Shown here: positions 1-8,076 of the stretch, piece by piece
How positions within the stretch are numbered: the first letter of the stretch is position 1
How the letters are laid out: every line of letters starts with the position of its first letter
NCBI GenBank assembly: GCA_003527965.1
Contig: DPVY01000130.1
Location: 6,416 to 25,303, forward strand
Reading direction: 5' to 3'
Origin: Fidelibacterota bacterium
Lineage (GTDB): Bacteria; Fidelibacterota; UBA2242
Length of the DNA stretch: 18,888 nt
Made by a program: the position numbers and the translations under genes
Notes under the pieces: model-generated
Database searches by the model: none
The model's input: the letters and a program-made list of their open reading frames with translations, nothing else
What the model was told of the DNA's origin: nothing

Positions 1-386
1 CCGCCGGTCATACCATAAATGTAGTTATTATAAATAATTACCGATATATCAATATTTCTCCGGGCGGCGTGGATAAAGTGATTGCCCCCGATTGCGGTGG
101 CGTCCCCATCGCCACTTACTACAATGACGTGTAAATCCGGACGGGCAATTTTTAAGCCTGTTGCAAAGGCGAGCCCCCGACCGTGAGTGGTATGCAAGGT
201 ATTGAAATCCACATACCCGGGAGTCCGGCTGGAACAACCAATCCCGGAAATCATAGCTATACTATCTTTATCCCACCCCAGCTTATCGATCACCCTCAAG
301 ATTGATTTAAGTACAATCCCATGACCGCAACCGTCGCACCAGATGTGCGGCATTTTATCTTTTCTCAGGTAATGTAAATAATCCAT
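1..386 (-). CDS. korB: 2-oxoacid:ferredoxin oxidoreductase, beta subunit (partial)
   Basis: Only the N-terminal 128 codons are present; the gene runs off the left edge. It encodes the thiamine-diphosphate-binding subunit of a cytoplasmic 2-oxoacid (probably 2-oxoglutarate):ferredoxin oxidoreductase, which decarboxylates the oxoacid to acyl-CoA and passes electrons to ferredoxin. Visible hallmarks are the CDGCGHG segment near residue 18, the GIGCSSR stretch, the THGRGLAFATG segment, and the TPP/Mg motif GDGD followed about 25 residues later by NN. The ATG lies 8 nt after the korA stop codon, so the two are co-transcribed. In related operons a gamma subunit follows beta, and it would lie outside the window. 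Substrate preference (2-oxoglutarate versus branched-chain oxoacids) is inferred from the gene order and the separate small ferredoxin. Confidence 0.93.
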   Translation of the reverse strand, partial: MDYLHYLRKDKMPHIWCDGCGHGIVLKSILRVIDKLGWDKDSIAMISGIGCSSRTPGYVDFNTLHTTHGRGLAFATGLKIARPDLHVIVVSGDGDATAIGGNHFIHAARRNIDISVIIYNNYIYGMTG

Positions 387-394
387 TATTAATC

Positions 395-1531
395 CTATGA
401 TATTATGGCTTCATAAATTTCGCTCGGAGTAATCGGTTCACCGTTGATTTTATTAACCCTTACAACGGGTTTTTCACGACGAGTTACCCATTCAACTTCA
501 TGGGCAATCTGCCCCAGGTTCATTTCAGGAACTACGATTTTTTTTACCGATTTGTAGATTTTCTCAATTTCTTTATCCGGAAAGGGCCAGATGGTTTTCA
601 TGCGCAGCAGACCGGCTTTGAGACCGCTTTCCCGGGCGTTTATAACCGCGCGCCTGGCTGACCGGGCGGTTGACCCAAAGGCAATCACCAAAACGTCCAT
701 GTCTTCTGTTTCAAAGGTTTCCACTTGAACAATATCGTCGCGGTTGCGCTGGATTTTGCGGTTCAGTCGCTCCAGCTGGGCATTGATTTTTTCAGGATTA
801 TTCGTCGGGAAGCCGGTCTCGTCATGGACTAATCCCGTTACATGATAACGATATCCTTCTCCAAAATTCGCCATTGCCGGAATATCTGTTTGATCTATTT
901 CATAGGGTAGATATTTTTCCGGTGGAACACCCGGTTTTTTTCGGTCAATAATCTCAATTGAGGCGGGATCCGGAATAGTAATCTTTTCTGTAAGATGTCC
1001 AACGATCTCATCGCTAAGCAGAATCACCGGGATTCTATATTTTTCCGCCAGATTGAAAGCCCTGATTGTCATATCATAGGTTTCTCTAACCGATGACGGT
1101 GACAGAACAATAATCGGATGATCTCCATGAGTTCCCCAGCGCGCCTGCATCACATCGCCCTGAGCGGAATGAGTCGGCAACCCGGTGCTGGGACCGCCAC
1201 GCTGAACATTAACGATTACGCAGGGAACCTCGGCCATAATCGCAAATCCGATGTTTTCCTGCTTCAGGGAAAAGCCGGGACCGCTGGTGGCTGTCAGGGC
1301 TTTCACACCGCCAAGCGACGCCCCGATAACAGCTCCAATGGCGGCGATCTCATCTTCCATCTGGATAAAATTCCCGCCAATAGCCGGCAATTTTTGAGAA
1401 AGCACTTCGGCAATCTCTGTAGACGGAGTGATCGGATAACCTGCGAAAAACCGGCAGCCGGCCGCAATGGCCCCTTCGGCACAGGCAACATTTCCCTGCC
1501 ACATATGAATATTGGGATTGGGTTTTTCCAC
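395..1531 (-). CDS. korA: 2-oxoacid:ferredoxin oxidoreductase, alpha subunit
   Basis: This is the alpha subunit of the same complex, about 378 aa, a normal length for KorA. The N-terminal pyrimidine-binding domain shows QGNVACAEGAIAAGC, the family signature YPITPST (about residues 32-38), TSGPGFSL (82-89) and QRGGPSTGLPT (110-120). The C-terminal half is the transketolase-C-like domain, with the conserved PEMNLGQ segment near the end. I chose the GTG at 1531 as start because an AGGAG (minus strand, 1537-1541) sits 5 nt upstream. The longer reading from an ATG at 1603 would run through the korD coding end and add residues unlike any KorA. The gene follows korD by 14 nt and precedes korB by 8 nt. 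Confidence 0.94.
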   Translation of the reverse strand: MEKPNPNIHMWQGNVACAEGAIAAGCRFFAGYPITPSTEIAEVLSQKLPAIGGNFIQMEDEIAAIGAVIGASLGGVKALTATSGPGFSLKQENIGFAIMAEVPCVIVNVQRGGPSTGLPTHSAQGDVMQARWGTHGDHPIIVLSPSSVRETYDMTIRAFNLAEKYRIPVILLSDEIVGHLTEKITIPDPASIEIIDRKKPGVPPEKYLPYEIDQTDIPAMANFGEGYRYHVTGLVHDETGFPTNNPEKINAQLERLNRKIQRNRDDIVQVETFETEDMDVLVIAFGSTARSARRAVINARESGLKAGLLRMKTIWPFPDKEIEKIYKSVKKIVVPEMNLGQIAHEVEWVTRREKPVVRVNKINGEPITPSEIYEAIIS

Positions 1532-1536
1532 AAAAA

Positions 1537-1541
1537 CTCCT
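1537..1541 (-). promoter_or_regulatory. Shine-Dalgarno that decides the korA start
   Basis: AGGAG on the minus strand is followed by a 5-nt spacer and GTG (1531-1529). This is the best ribosome site in the region and places the korA start just downstream of the korD stop, not inside korD. Confidence 0.75.
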
Positions 1542-1545
1542 GTTT

Positions 1546-1761
1546 TTATTGGCTTTTTTCGATTTTGTCGGGCACTGTAACCGTAATTGCAAAGTCGGGG
1601 CACAATTTTTCACAAAGCATACATGCAGTGCAATCCTCCGGTCTTACGATTTTCGGATAAAACCGCCCCATTTCATAGACCTTTTTAGGACAGAACGCAA
1701 CACAAATTTCACAGCTTTTACACCACTCTTCGTTTATTGTAATCTCAGCGTTTTTTTTCAT
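1546..1761 (-). CDS. korD: Ferredoxin subunit of 2-oxoacid oxidoreductase, 2x[4Fe-4S]
   Basis: This is a 71-aa dicluster ferredoxin. Two cysteine motifs are visible: CKSCEICVAFCP (about residues 14-25) and CTACMLCEKLCP (about 44-55). Each has the CxxCxxCxxxCP spacing that binds one [4Fe-4S] cluster. As first gene of a D-A-B run it is the electron-transfer subunit of the Kor complex, taking electrons from the TPP site and passing them to free ferredoxin. The ATG at 1761 has only a weak purine stretch (AGTGG) upstream, but no other start fits. The 134-bp gap upstream (1762-1895) is A+T-rich and is the only place for the operon promoter; I could not pick a convincing -35/-10 pair. Confidence 0.92.
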   Translation of the reverse strand: MKKNAEITINEEWCKSCEICVAFCPKKVYEMGRFYPKIVRPEDCTACMLCEKLCPDFAITVTVPDKIEKSQ

Positions 1762-1895
1762 AACTGAACACCACTTTTTATTATTTGAGAATTATTACGC
1801 ACAGTTCTTTATAAAATAAAAATTACTTTGACGGAAAAATTATTTTTTTGAAATAACAACCCACACTATTGACAATAATAATGCCAAACATTATC

Positions 1896-2822
1896 TCACC
1901 CCCCCAGAATCGTGACTTTTACCGGATCGGTTTCCATTCTCATTCTGGCGCCCAGCGGAAGTGTCCAGCGCCGCCGAATATGTCCATAAGCAACATTGCT
2001 TATTACCGGAAAATCATAGTCGCCCATTACATCCCTTAATAAATCCGATAATGTAAAAGATCTTTTAGGGTTTTTAGGAAAACTATCAACAAAATGTCCC
2101 ACTAACAGCCCGGAGATTTGGTCCAACACACCATGCAGCCGCAGAATATGCAGCTGCTTATCGAGATGGTAGGTTTTTTCACCGATATCCTCAATAAGCA
2201 GAATAGCGTCTTTGAATGACGGCACATAGGGCGTTCCCAGGAGCGGCGTAATCAATGACAGGCACCCGCCGATCAACATGCCTTCCGCCGTCCCATGCCG
2301 AAAAACCGCCATTTTTTCATCATCGGGGTTTTGCAATGTCAGGGGATACGGGTGATTGTTGATTACTTCCCAGAGCCACTTTTCTGAAAAAGGATCAAAA
2401 TTATTCCCCATATCCGATGCAACCATGGGACCGGTGTACGTTACCCAGCCCAGCTTGTTCAATATAGCCATTTGTAAGACGGTTATGTCCGAATAACCTA
2501 CAATTATTTTAGGCGGTACTTTTTTCAGTTTGTCGTAATCAATCCGGTCAATAATCCGCAATAGACCATATCCGCCACGCACACAAATAATCCCGTCAAT
2601 TTCAGGATCGAGAATAAAATTCTCCAGCGTTCGGGCTCTCAGATTGTCACTTCCGGCGAGGTAAAACTTACCACGGGTCAGGTTCGGAGCCGTCTTGACG
2701 TTATAGCCCCGGTTTTTCAGGTAATCTAATCCCCGGGTGACGTTTTTACGATGGGCGGCGCTGGCCGGCGCGATGACGCCAATTGTATCACCGGGCTTTA
2801 ACGATTTTGGCAGCAGATACAT
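1896..2822 (-). CDS. ldcA: LD-carboxypeptidase, peptidase family S66
   Basis: This 308-aa protein has the length of S66 LD-carboxypeptidases, which remove the terminal D-Ala from murein tetrapeptides during cell-wall recycling. The start LKPGDTIGVIAPAS is typical. The catalytic triad can be placed: Ser111 in GYSD, Glu211 in LLIEDIGE, and His281 in AYGHIRRR. CVRGGYG (80-86) is the family's conserved turn. No signal peptide is seen, so it should be cytoplasmic. GAAAGG lies 6 nt before the ATG. MccF-type microcin immunity enzymes share the fold, so a detoxifying role cannot be excluded. The gene is followed on the same strand by korD after 134 bp and diverges from the TPR gene. Confidence 0.9.
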   Translation of the reverse strand: MYLLPKSLKPGDTIGVIAPASAAHRKNVTRGLDYLKNRGYNVKTAPNLTRGKFYLAGSDNLRARTLENFILDPEIDGIICVRGGYGLLRIIDRIDYDKLKKVPPKIIVGYSDITVLQMAILNKLGWVTYTGPMVASDMGNNFDPFSEKWLWEVINNHPYPLTLQNPDDEKMAVFRHGTAEGMLIGGCLSLITPLLGTPYVPSFKDAILLIEDIGEKTYHLDKQLHILRLHGVLDQISGLLVGHFVDSFPKNPKRSFTLSDLLRDVMGDYDFPVISNVAYGHIRRRWTLPLGARMRMETDPVKVTILGG

Positions 2823-3059
2823 TCCAAACCTTTCTCATAACCACCACCTAAGTTGCAAATACTATTCAAAAAATTAAAGGTTTTTTATAAATAATACCTG
2901 GTTTAGCCAAAATACATATTGCTGCAATCTTGTTCTCAACTAATCAAAATATGTTTTTTTCATAAAATGTTTTAACTTAATATATTGAGTAAAACAGATT
3001 AATTATGCGATAACTGCCCCCGCTCCGATTTTTAAAAAGAACCAATAAATTGTAATGAC

Positions 3060-3063
3060 GAGG
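3060..3063 (+). promoter_or_regulatory. Shine-Dalgarno that decides the TPR-protein start
   Basis: GAGG is followed by a 6-nt spacer (TTTTAC) and the ATG at 3070. The upstream in-frame ATG at 3055 has no comparable site and would add only MTRFY before the signal peptide. Confidence 0.65.
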
Positions 3064-3069
3064 TTTTAC

Positions 3070-4686
3070 ATGAAAATGAATGTCCGTAATTGCATTAATT
3101 TGCAGATACTAAGTTTACTTGTGTTTGCTTTGTTTCTCTCGGCAAACGGGTATGGTCAATCAGATAATCTGGCCGACACCGTTGCCGGAAAACAAGAATC
3201 TGAAATTCAACGGGCGGTTGAAGAACAAGCCACCGGTATTCAGCCTTTACATCAGTTTATTAAAGACTCATTACAGCTTATTTATGAAGAAAGTTTTTTG
3301 GAACAGCAGGATTCCATCGCTTATATGTATACAAATCAAATTGCCGATATTATTAATCAATCCGCCAACGAACGTGATTCACTGGAACGGCAAATTCAGG
3401 CTCTCCGGGATAGTCTGAGCATCTTGGGGGGCGTCGGCTATGATCCGGAGTTTGAGGCAAAATATTTCAATTACGGAAAGATGCTCAAGCGGGAAGAACC
3501 TAAAACCAAAAGCGGTTTATTATTCTTATCTTCAGAGATCGAAAACATTTACCCCTTCCAAATTAAGGAACTTGAACAATATATTGATCGGTTTTTTCCG
3601 GAAGCTCATTGTGATTCTATTCAGGATTTTCTCACTCAATTATATATTCGGCAACAAGAATGGAAAAATGCGGAACTATCCCTAATCAAATTTATCTACT
3701 TGTATCCCAAATCTTCGCTGTTTGAAGATATTAAAACTGTCCGGTCGGGTATTATCCAAACTGAAAAGTATTATAAAAATTATTCCGATTATCTGATGAC
3801 GGTGGTCGCCACTACACCGGCTTATCCCAAAATGGATGTTCGCTATTTTAAATATGTTGAACTGATCAAAGATTTTCCGGATCCGGATATTAGAACAAGT
3901 TTCATCAAAGAAGCCCAAAAATTCCTGGAACTTTATCCCTTTTCGAGCCACGCTCCCAAAGTCTATCTCTGGATTGCCGAAGATCTGTTAAAAAACGAAA
4001 AAAGTCAAAGCGCCTATATTACCTTACGCCGTCTGATGATCTTCTATCCCAACTGTATCGAAATACCTGTTGCCCTTTATAATAGCGCCAAAATCCAGGA
4101 AAAGAATTTTCAGGAATATCAAGATGCAATTAATACATATTACCGGTTTATTGAAAAATTTCCCGATGATACTCTGGCTGCATATGCCCATTACCGCATC
4201 GCTAAATTAGCGGATTCACAACTTAATAACTGGGAAAAAGCAACGAAAGAATATCAAATCGCCGCCGATCTTTTCCGGCCCGTCCCAAAAACTAAAATGT
4301 GCATTGCGGCATTAACCAGGAGAGCCCTGATCCTGTCCGATGAAATGAACCTTATTCAGGACGCTGTTTCAACATACCGGTCAATCGATGCCCATTTTCC
4401 AAATACTCCGGATGCTCACCAGGCCCTTATGGCTGCCGGCGACCTTTTCAACCGGCACAAACAATATGAGCCGGCTGTTTCTCAGTATATTAATCTTTAT
4501 GAAAAATATCCTGAAGCCGAGAACGTTCTGGATGCCCTTGAAAAGGCTGTTAAAATATATAGCGACAGAATAAACAATCAGGATAAAACAATCGAAACGC
4601 TGAACATTATCATCAATAATTACCCCGGCTCTAAAAGTGAGGCCTGGGCAACTAAACGACTAAAAAAGCTGGAAAAGATTAAATAA
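3070..4686 (+). CDS. Exported coiled-coil and TPR-repeat protein
   Basis: This is a 538-aa protein of unknown specific role. It starts with a signal peptide: a short basic N-terminus, a hydrophobic core (about residues 11-24) and a probable cleavage near Ala25-Asn-Gly27. There is no lipobox cysteine, so it should be periplasmic and not a lipoprotein. Residues of about 65-120 are rich in Glu, Gln, Arg and Leu and look coiled-coil (NERDSLERQIQALRDSL). From about 165 to the C-terminus there are successive TPR-like helix pairs with recurring FP/YP turns, for example KFPDDTLAAYAHYRIAKLAD, HFPNTPDAHQALMAAGDLF and KYPEAENVLDALEKA. The pattern resembles BamD and CpoB/YbgF-type envelope scaffolds, but neither identity is shown. 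It stands alone between divergent or convergent neighbours. Confidence 0.8.
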   Translation: MKMNVRNCINLQILSLLVFALFLSANGYGQSDNLADTVAGKQESEIQRAVEEQATGIQPLHQFIKDSLQLIYEESFLEQQDSIAYMYTNQIADIINQSANERDSLERQIQALRDSLSILGGVGYDPEFEAKYFNYGKMLKREEPKTKSGLLFLSSEIENIYPFQIKELEQYIDRFFPEAHCDSIQDFLTQLYIRQQEWKNAELSLIKFIYLYPKSSLFEDIKTVRSGIIQTEKYYKNYSDYLMTVVATTPAYPKMDVRYFKYVELIKDFPDPDIRTSFIKEAQKFLELYPFSSHAPKVYLWIAEDLLKNEKSQSAYITLRRLMIFYPNCIEIPVALYNSAKIQEKNFQEYQDAINTYYRFIEKFPDDTLAAYAHYRIAKLADSQLNNWEKATKEYQIAADLFRPVPKTKMCIAALTRRALILSDEMNLIQDAVSTYRSIDAHFPNTPDAHQALMAAGDLFNRHKQYEPAVSQYINLYEKYPEAENVLDALEKAVKIYSDRINNQDKTIETLNIIINNYPGSKSEAWATKRLKKLEKIK

Positions 4687-5018
4687 GCAGTAAAAGACGA
4701 TGATTTCTTAAATAACGGGCTATCACGAATCCCGACCCACCGGTTAAATTCAATAATAATTGTCTACTCAGCCACAAACATGTTAGTAATGTTTATTGAG
4801 GATTTCGATAAACCGTTAAAATGGTTTGACTCGGGTACCGAAGAGCTTCTTTACACCCGGATTTATCCGGGTGAAGTTGCACTGCCATGACTAACCCAAA
4901 AACCGTTTCAGCGGTTTATAATTAGAATATGAAGGGAATTACTATTTTGTTTTTCTTCTGTTCTGCGGTTATATCGAACTTACTTACTTTATATGGCTGA
5001 GGACAGGAATTAATAATT
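4687..5018. other. Intergenic region between convergent genes
   Basis: This 332-bp stretch has no convincing coding region on either strand. It lies between the ends of the TPR gene (plus) and the hydrolase-like gene (minus). Its middle holds a cluster of short palindromes (4776-4917), listed separately. The rest is A+T-rich with no further structure that I could see. Confidence 0.7.
4776..4917. repeat. Cluster of palindromes, REP/BIME-like candidate
   Basis: Four hairpins lie within 142 bp. They are AAACAT/ATGTTT with a 7-nt loop (4776-4794); AAACCGT-TAAA-ATGGTTT with one G-T pair (4810-4827); CACCCGGA-TTTA-TCCGGGTG, a perfect 8-bp stem (4854-4873); and AAACCG-6 nt-CGGTTT (4900-4917). The second and fourth share the same AAACCG-type arms and flank the G+C-rich central hairpin, an arrangement like interspersed palindromic elements mobilised by RAYT transposases. 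The central hairpin has no T-run and so is not a classic terminator. Only one copy is in this window, so its repeat nature is inferred. Confidence 0.45.
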
Positions 5019-6182
5019 TTATAATCGTATTCGTAATAATGTCTTTTCCGGATTATAGGGCAGATTTTTATCCGTATAGATCAGAGCCAGAATCTTGTAG
5101 AAAACTCGCGACAGCGCCACCGCCCCGCTAAACCAACGGGCGGGATTTTTTAACATAGATATAAAACCGTCCCAAACTAAAAAATTTGTCAGATGCAGAT
5201 ATACTCCTTTTGAGCTTGCGAGATTCTCAAATAACCGGGTACTCTGACCATAATCAATATCCCCGTCCCGGATACTATGTATCAAAAACACCGGTTTTGC
5301 CAGGTCATCTTTTGTTATTTCCCCAAAGACGTTTTTATTTAATCTGATAAAATCTACGCGGTCAAACCGATGAACAAAGTCCGGTTTTAGATCATCTTTG
5401 AATGCCGCCAGGAAAAGGCATTGGGTCTCTTTATCAAAACTGCTGATTTTACGTAAAGCCTCGGTTGTTTGATTTTTTAAAATATTTTTCATCACAATCT
5501 GTTCTTCAACCGTCATATCCCGGTCAAAAATATTTTGGAAGGCATTAAAAATCAACACAAAACGGGACGCCGGCGTCGGTTGAAGATACCGACACTTACC
5601 AAATGAGCGGATTTTACCGGTAAAAGAAAATTTCACGAGAGATTTAATGTCGCTCACCGGCGAGAGTACCACAACGCTTTTCAGCATCCGATTTATTTCG
5701 GGATCTCCGCTTGCCGATAGCACGAAACGAGCTCCAAAATCACTTCCCGACAGAACGATGCGGGTCTCATCGATAAATTCAGATTGAGACACCGCTTTGA
5801 TGAAACCTTTAATTTTAGCAAGAGATTTTGAGGGAAAAGTCGAACTCTGCAGACCGATCTCTTCATATATCAAAACATGGTAGCCGATATACGCCAGGCC
5901 TTTGGCTAACCGGCTGGTGAGTCGTACTTTGTTGCCAAATGTTTTAATGCCCGATACAATAATGAAAACCGGACGAACCTGGCTCCGGTTACAGCTAAAC
6001 AAAATTGCCGGATATTTTTCTTTATTATTGGTTAAGGCAATACGTTCTTGTATATATTTTCGTCCATATTTCCGTCGAAAGAAAAACAGATGGTCATTCC
6101 CCAACAGAAAAACCAAAAAGAAGGCCTTAAATCGCAATCCTATTAAAGTGATAATTTCCGGGAAAGTACGTGCTTGTTTCAT
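5019..6182 (-). CDS. Alpha/beta-hydrolase-like protein, atypical nucleophile elbow
   Basis: This is a 387-aa protein with the layout of an alpha/beta hydrolase but no recognised subfamily. An early strand and loop read VFIIVSGIKTFG (72-83), followed by a helix and YHVLIYEE. The nucleophile elbow is VLSGSDFGARF: the usual G-x-S-x-G position is G146-S-D148-F-G150, putting Asp, not Ser, at the elbow as in dehalogenase and epoxide-hydrolase types. A later strand gives HSIRDGDIDYGQS, where D306 or D308 could be the acid. H330 in VYLHLTNF is a possible base. Residues 10-27 are hydrophobic and could be a membrane segment or an amphipathic helix. The ribosome site is weak. It diverges from the SpoU gene across 60 bp. 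The substrate is unknown. Confidence 0.65.
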   Translation of the reverse strand: MKQARTFPEIITLIGLRFKAFFLVFLLGNDHLFFFRRKYGRKYIQERIALTNNKEKYPAILFSCNRSQVRPVFIIVSGIKTFGNKVRLTSRLAKGLAYIGYHVLIYEEIGLQSSTFPSKSLAKIKGFIKAVSQSEFIDETRIVLSGSDFGARFVLSASGDPEINRMLKSVVVLSPVSDIKSLVKFSFTGKIRSFGKCRYLQPTPASRFVLIFNAFQNIFDRDMTVEEQIVMKNILKNQTTEALRKISSFDKETQCLFLAAFKDDLKPDFVHRFDRVDFIRLNKNVFGEITKDDLAKPVFLIHSIRDGDIDYGQSTRLFENLASSKGVYLHLTNFLVWDGFISMLKNPARWFSGAVALSRVFYKILALIYTDKNLPYNPEKTLLRIRL

Positions 6183-6242
6183 TGAGATGCTATCAATAAC
6201 TTATATTAAAGGTTAAAATGACACAATGGTAAATATAAACAT

Positions 6243-7070
6243 ATGAGCAATCGAAATCCAAAAGTATTAAATAAACTCATAGAAAATCAGGTGGAAAAGC
6301 TGCCAAAATCGCAGCGACAATTTCTGCGTTCATTACACCAGAAAAAATACCGCTATCAAACCGGGCGTTTTCTAATTGAAGGATTAAAACTGATCAAAGA
6401 AGCGGTTCTGGCGAATTTTCCCCTTGAGAGTGTTTATATTGCCCCCAGCTTATATGAAAAATTAAACGAAAAAGAGCGCCAATTATTAGACATTTTCCAA
6501 GAGAAAATTCACTTTGTCACCACCCGCGACATACAACAAATAAGCACACTGTCCACACCGGAAGGGATTATCGCAGTTGGCGTCATTGACCAGCCTGTTT
6601 TTAAAACAGATAACAACTTATCTTTTCCGGGGATCTACCTTTGGGAAATTAATGATCCCGGCAACCTGGGCGCTATAATGAGAACCGCCCGCTGGTTTGG
6701 CGTCAAAAACATTACATTATCACCAAACAGTGTCGATATCTATAGTCCAAAAGTCGTCCGCAGCTCCATGGGATCCTTGTTCTTTCTTTCCGGTTTTCAG
6801 AATGTGCCTTTTGAGGAACTCTGTTCTTCTGCAAAGCAGAATAATGTGATGGTCTTCGCCGCCGACATGTCGGGGACACCCCTCCAATCGCCTCCGACCG
6901 ACCCATGGGTTCTTGTAATGGGAAGCGAATCACATGGACTCCCCCCACATATCTTGACAAGCGCGGTGAAAACAATCGGCATACCCCGGTATGGTTCGGG
7001 CGAATCATTAAATCTTTCCATATCTGCGGGTATTTTAATTTATCAACTTATCCATTCGGAGAGGACATAG
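6243..7070 (+). CDS. TrmH/SpoU family RNA 2'-O-methyltransferase
   Basis: This 275-aa cytoplasmic SPOUT (trefoil-knot) methyltransferase would transfer methyl from S-adenosylmethionine to a ribose 2'-OH of rRNA or tRNA. Residues 22-115 form the L30e-like substrate-binding domain typical of RlmB/TsnR-type members. The three SpoU motifs follow: motif 1 NDPGNLGAIMRTARWFG (137-153, with N141 and R147), motif 2 VLVMGSESHGLP (223-234, with E229), and motif 3 IPRYGSGESLNLSISAG (247-263, with N257). The exact target nucleotide cannot be read from sequence. No strong Shine-Dalgarno precedes the ATG, but an in-frame TAA lies just upstream, so no longer start is possible. It ends 2 nt before the thioredoxin gene, so the pair is one operon. 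Confidence 0.9.
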   Translation: MSNRNPKVLNKLIENQVEKLPKSQRQFLRSLHQKKYRYQTGRFLIEGLKLIKEAVLANFPLESVYIAPSLYEKLNEKERQLLDIFQEKIHFVTTRDIQQISTLSTPEGIIAVGVIDQPVFKTDNNLSFPGIYLWEINDPGNLGAIMRTARWFGVKNITLSPNSVDIYSPKVVRSSMGSLFFLSGFQNVPFEELCSSAKQNNVMVFAADMSGTPLQSPPTDPWVLVMGSESHGLPPHILTSAVKTIGIPRYGSGESLNLSISAGILIYQLIHSERT

Positions 7071-7072
7071 GC

Positions 7073-7606
7073 ATGTGGCAAATTCTTACAATCCTGTTAT
7101 CATTAACCCTTTTGGCAGATACAGACACTACAAGATCTGTCCGGCAGGAACTTGTCGCCGGCGAAGAAGCTCCCTATTTCTTCGCACATCTTTTGGACGG
7201 CGAGGATTTCTTTCTCAGTCGTTATGTCGGCCCAAAAGCGCGCCCGGCCTTGCAAAGCCCGGTAGTATTTGCCTTTTTTACCACATCCTGTCTGCCTTGC
7301 CGCAAAGAGATTCCGGAAATTCATAAAATAAGCAGAGAATATCCTGATATTAGTGTGTTTCTAATTAATGTTGGCGAAAACAGAGACTTTGTTAAATCTT
7401 TTATAAAAACCAGGGGGTATACGCTGCCGGTACTGCTCGATCCCTACAGGAAAATCTCGAAAAAATATCTTGCCAGTGTCACGCCAACCCTGGTTACCAT
7501 TACATCAGCCGGAAAAATCGATTTGTATAAACGCGGTTATAAAGAAACAGATAATGAACTGATTAAACAGGCATTTGAGCGTTTATCGGGCACGCTCAAA
7601 AACTGA
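7073..7606 (+). CDS. Exported TlpA/ResA-like thioredoxin-fold protein
   Basis: This 177-aa protein starts with a short hydrophobic export signal (residues 3-14, ILTILLSLTLLA). A thioredoxin fold follows: strand VVFAFFTTSCLPCRKEIPEI with the redox motif C73-LP-C76, LINVGEN, LPVLLDPYRKISKKY, and the cis-proline loop VTPTLV (P138). It should work outside the cytoplasmic membrane, reducing or exchanging disulfides, for example on cytochrome c apoproteins or other envelope proteins. Peroxiredoxin activity is unlikely because the CxxC is intact. I start at the ATG at 7073, preceded by GGAGAGG; earlier in-frame starts lie inside the methyltransferase gene. It is coupled to that gene and followed by a likely terminator at 7658-7691. 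Confidence 0.86.
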   Translation: MWQILTILLSLTLLADTDTTRSVRQELVAGEEAPYFFAHLLDGEDFFLSRYVGPKARPALQSPVVFAFFTTSCLPCRKEIPEIHKISREYPDISVFLINVGENRDFVKSFIKTRGYTLPVLLDPYRKISKKYLASVTPTLVTITSAGKIDLYKRGYKETDNELIKQAFERLSGTLKN

Positions 7607-7657
7607 GTTGCTTTCTGGAAATACACGACACTTTTCCAGGCTGAACACCTTGACTTT

Positions 7658-7691
7658 AGGCGGTCGTGTTTCTAAATTTATCCGCCTTTTT
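7658..7691 (+). terminator. Candidate intrinsic terminator after the thioredoxin gene
   Basis: AGGCGG (7658-7663) pairs with CCGCCT (7682-7687) across an 18-nt A+T-rich loop. The second arm runs directly into a five-T run (7687-7691). The stem is G+C-rich and lies 52 nt past the stop codon, as expected for a Rho-independent terminator. The long loop lowers confidence. Confidence 0.45.
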
Positions 7692-7713
7692 ATAACTCAT
7701 AACTATACATTTA

Positions 7714-8076
7714 ATGCCTGATATAATTCCCCAGATAAAAACCGCAATTTTTCTTATGGTGGCCGGTTTATTATTGGCCTCAATAGTGACAGTATTTATT
7801 TTAATATCTTTTACAGATTTTGACGAAATGACCGTTGCCCAGATTGGACTGCTGATTGGTGAGCTCTTTCTGCCGGTCCCCATTATTATCTGGGCACGTC
7901 GTTCTCGCACTGATCTTAAACAATTCTTCCGGCTAAATCCTGTTTCACGGTCGTCTCTGTTTGCTGCGCTCCCGCTGGCTCTCGGACTCACGATTTTAAC
8001 CGATGAGATGGATCGAATAGCACAACTGATTTTACCGGTTCCGCACGATTTCTCAAAAATTAAGGAAAGGATATGA
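7714..8076 (+). CDS. CPBP intramembrane protease, N-terminal membrane part (split ORF)
   Basis: This 120-aa protein is mostly membrane-spanning, with hydrophobic segments at about residues 11-33, 43-60 and 82-98. It ends DFSKIKERI, and the next ORF carries the CPBP (Abi/CAAX-protease) catalytic motifs. Together the two read like one normal CPBP protein of about 285 aa: membrane helices, then a linker, then EExxxR. The stop overlaps the next start by 4 nt (ATGA), the downstream frame being -1 relative to this one. It is either one gene broken by an indel or two coupled genes. Alone it has no catalytic residues. No Shine-Dalgarno is visible before the ATG, and an in-frame TAA closes off longer starts. 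Confidence 0.65.
   Translation: MPDIIPQIKTAIFLMVAGLLLASIVTVFILISFTDFDEMTVAQIGLLIGELFLPVPIIIWARRSRTDLKQFFRLNPVSRSSLFAALPLALGLTILTDEMDRIAQLILPVPHDFSKIKERI

Noticed and set aside
395..1603. Longer KorA starting at the ATG at 1603
   Set aside because: It would overlap the korD coding end and add a non-homologous extension; the GTG at 1531 has a well-placed AGGAG.
1118..1660. 180-codon open frame on the plus strand inside korA/korD
   Set aside because: It is antisense to two genes with clear family motifs and shows no domain of its own.
6182..6242. TTGAGA ... TATATT as a promoter for the SpoU gene
   Set aside because: The spacer is only 14 nt, too short for a normal sigma-70 promoter, and other pairs were no better.
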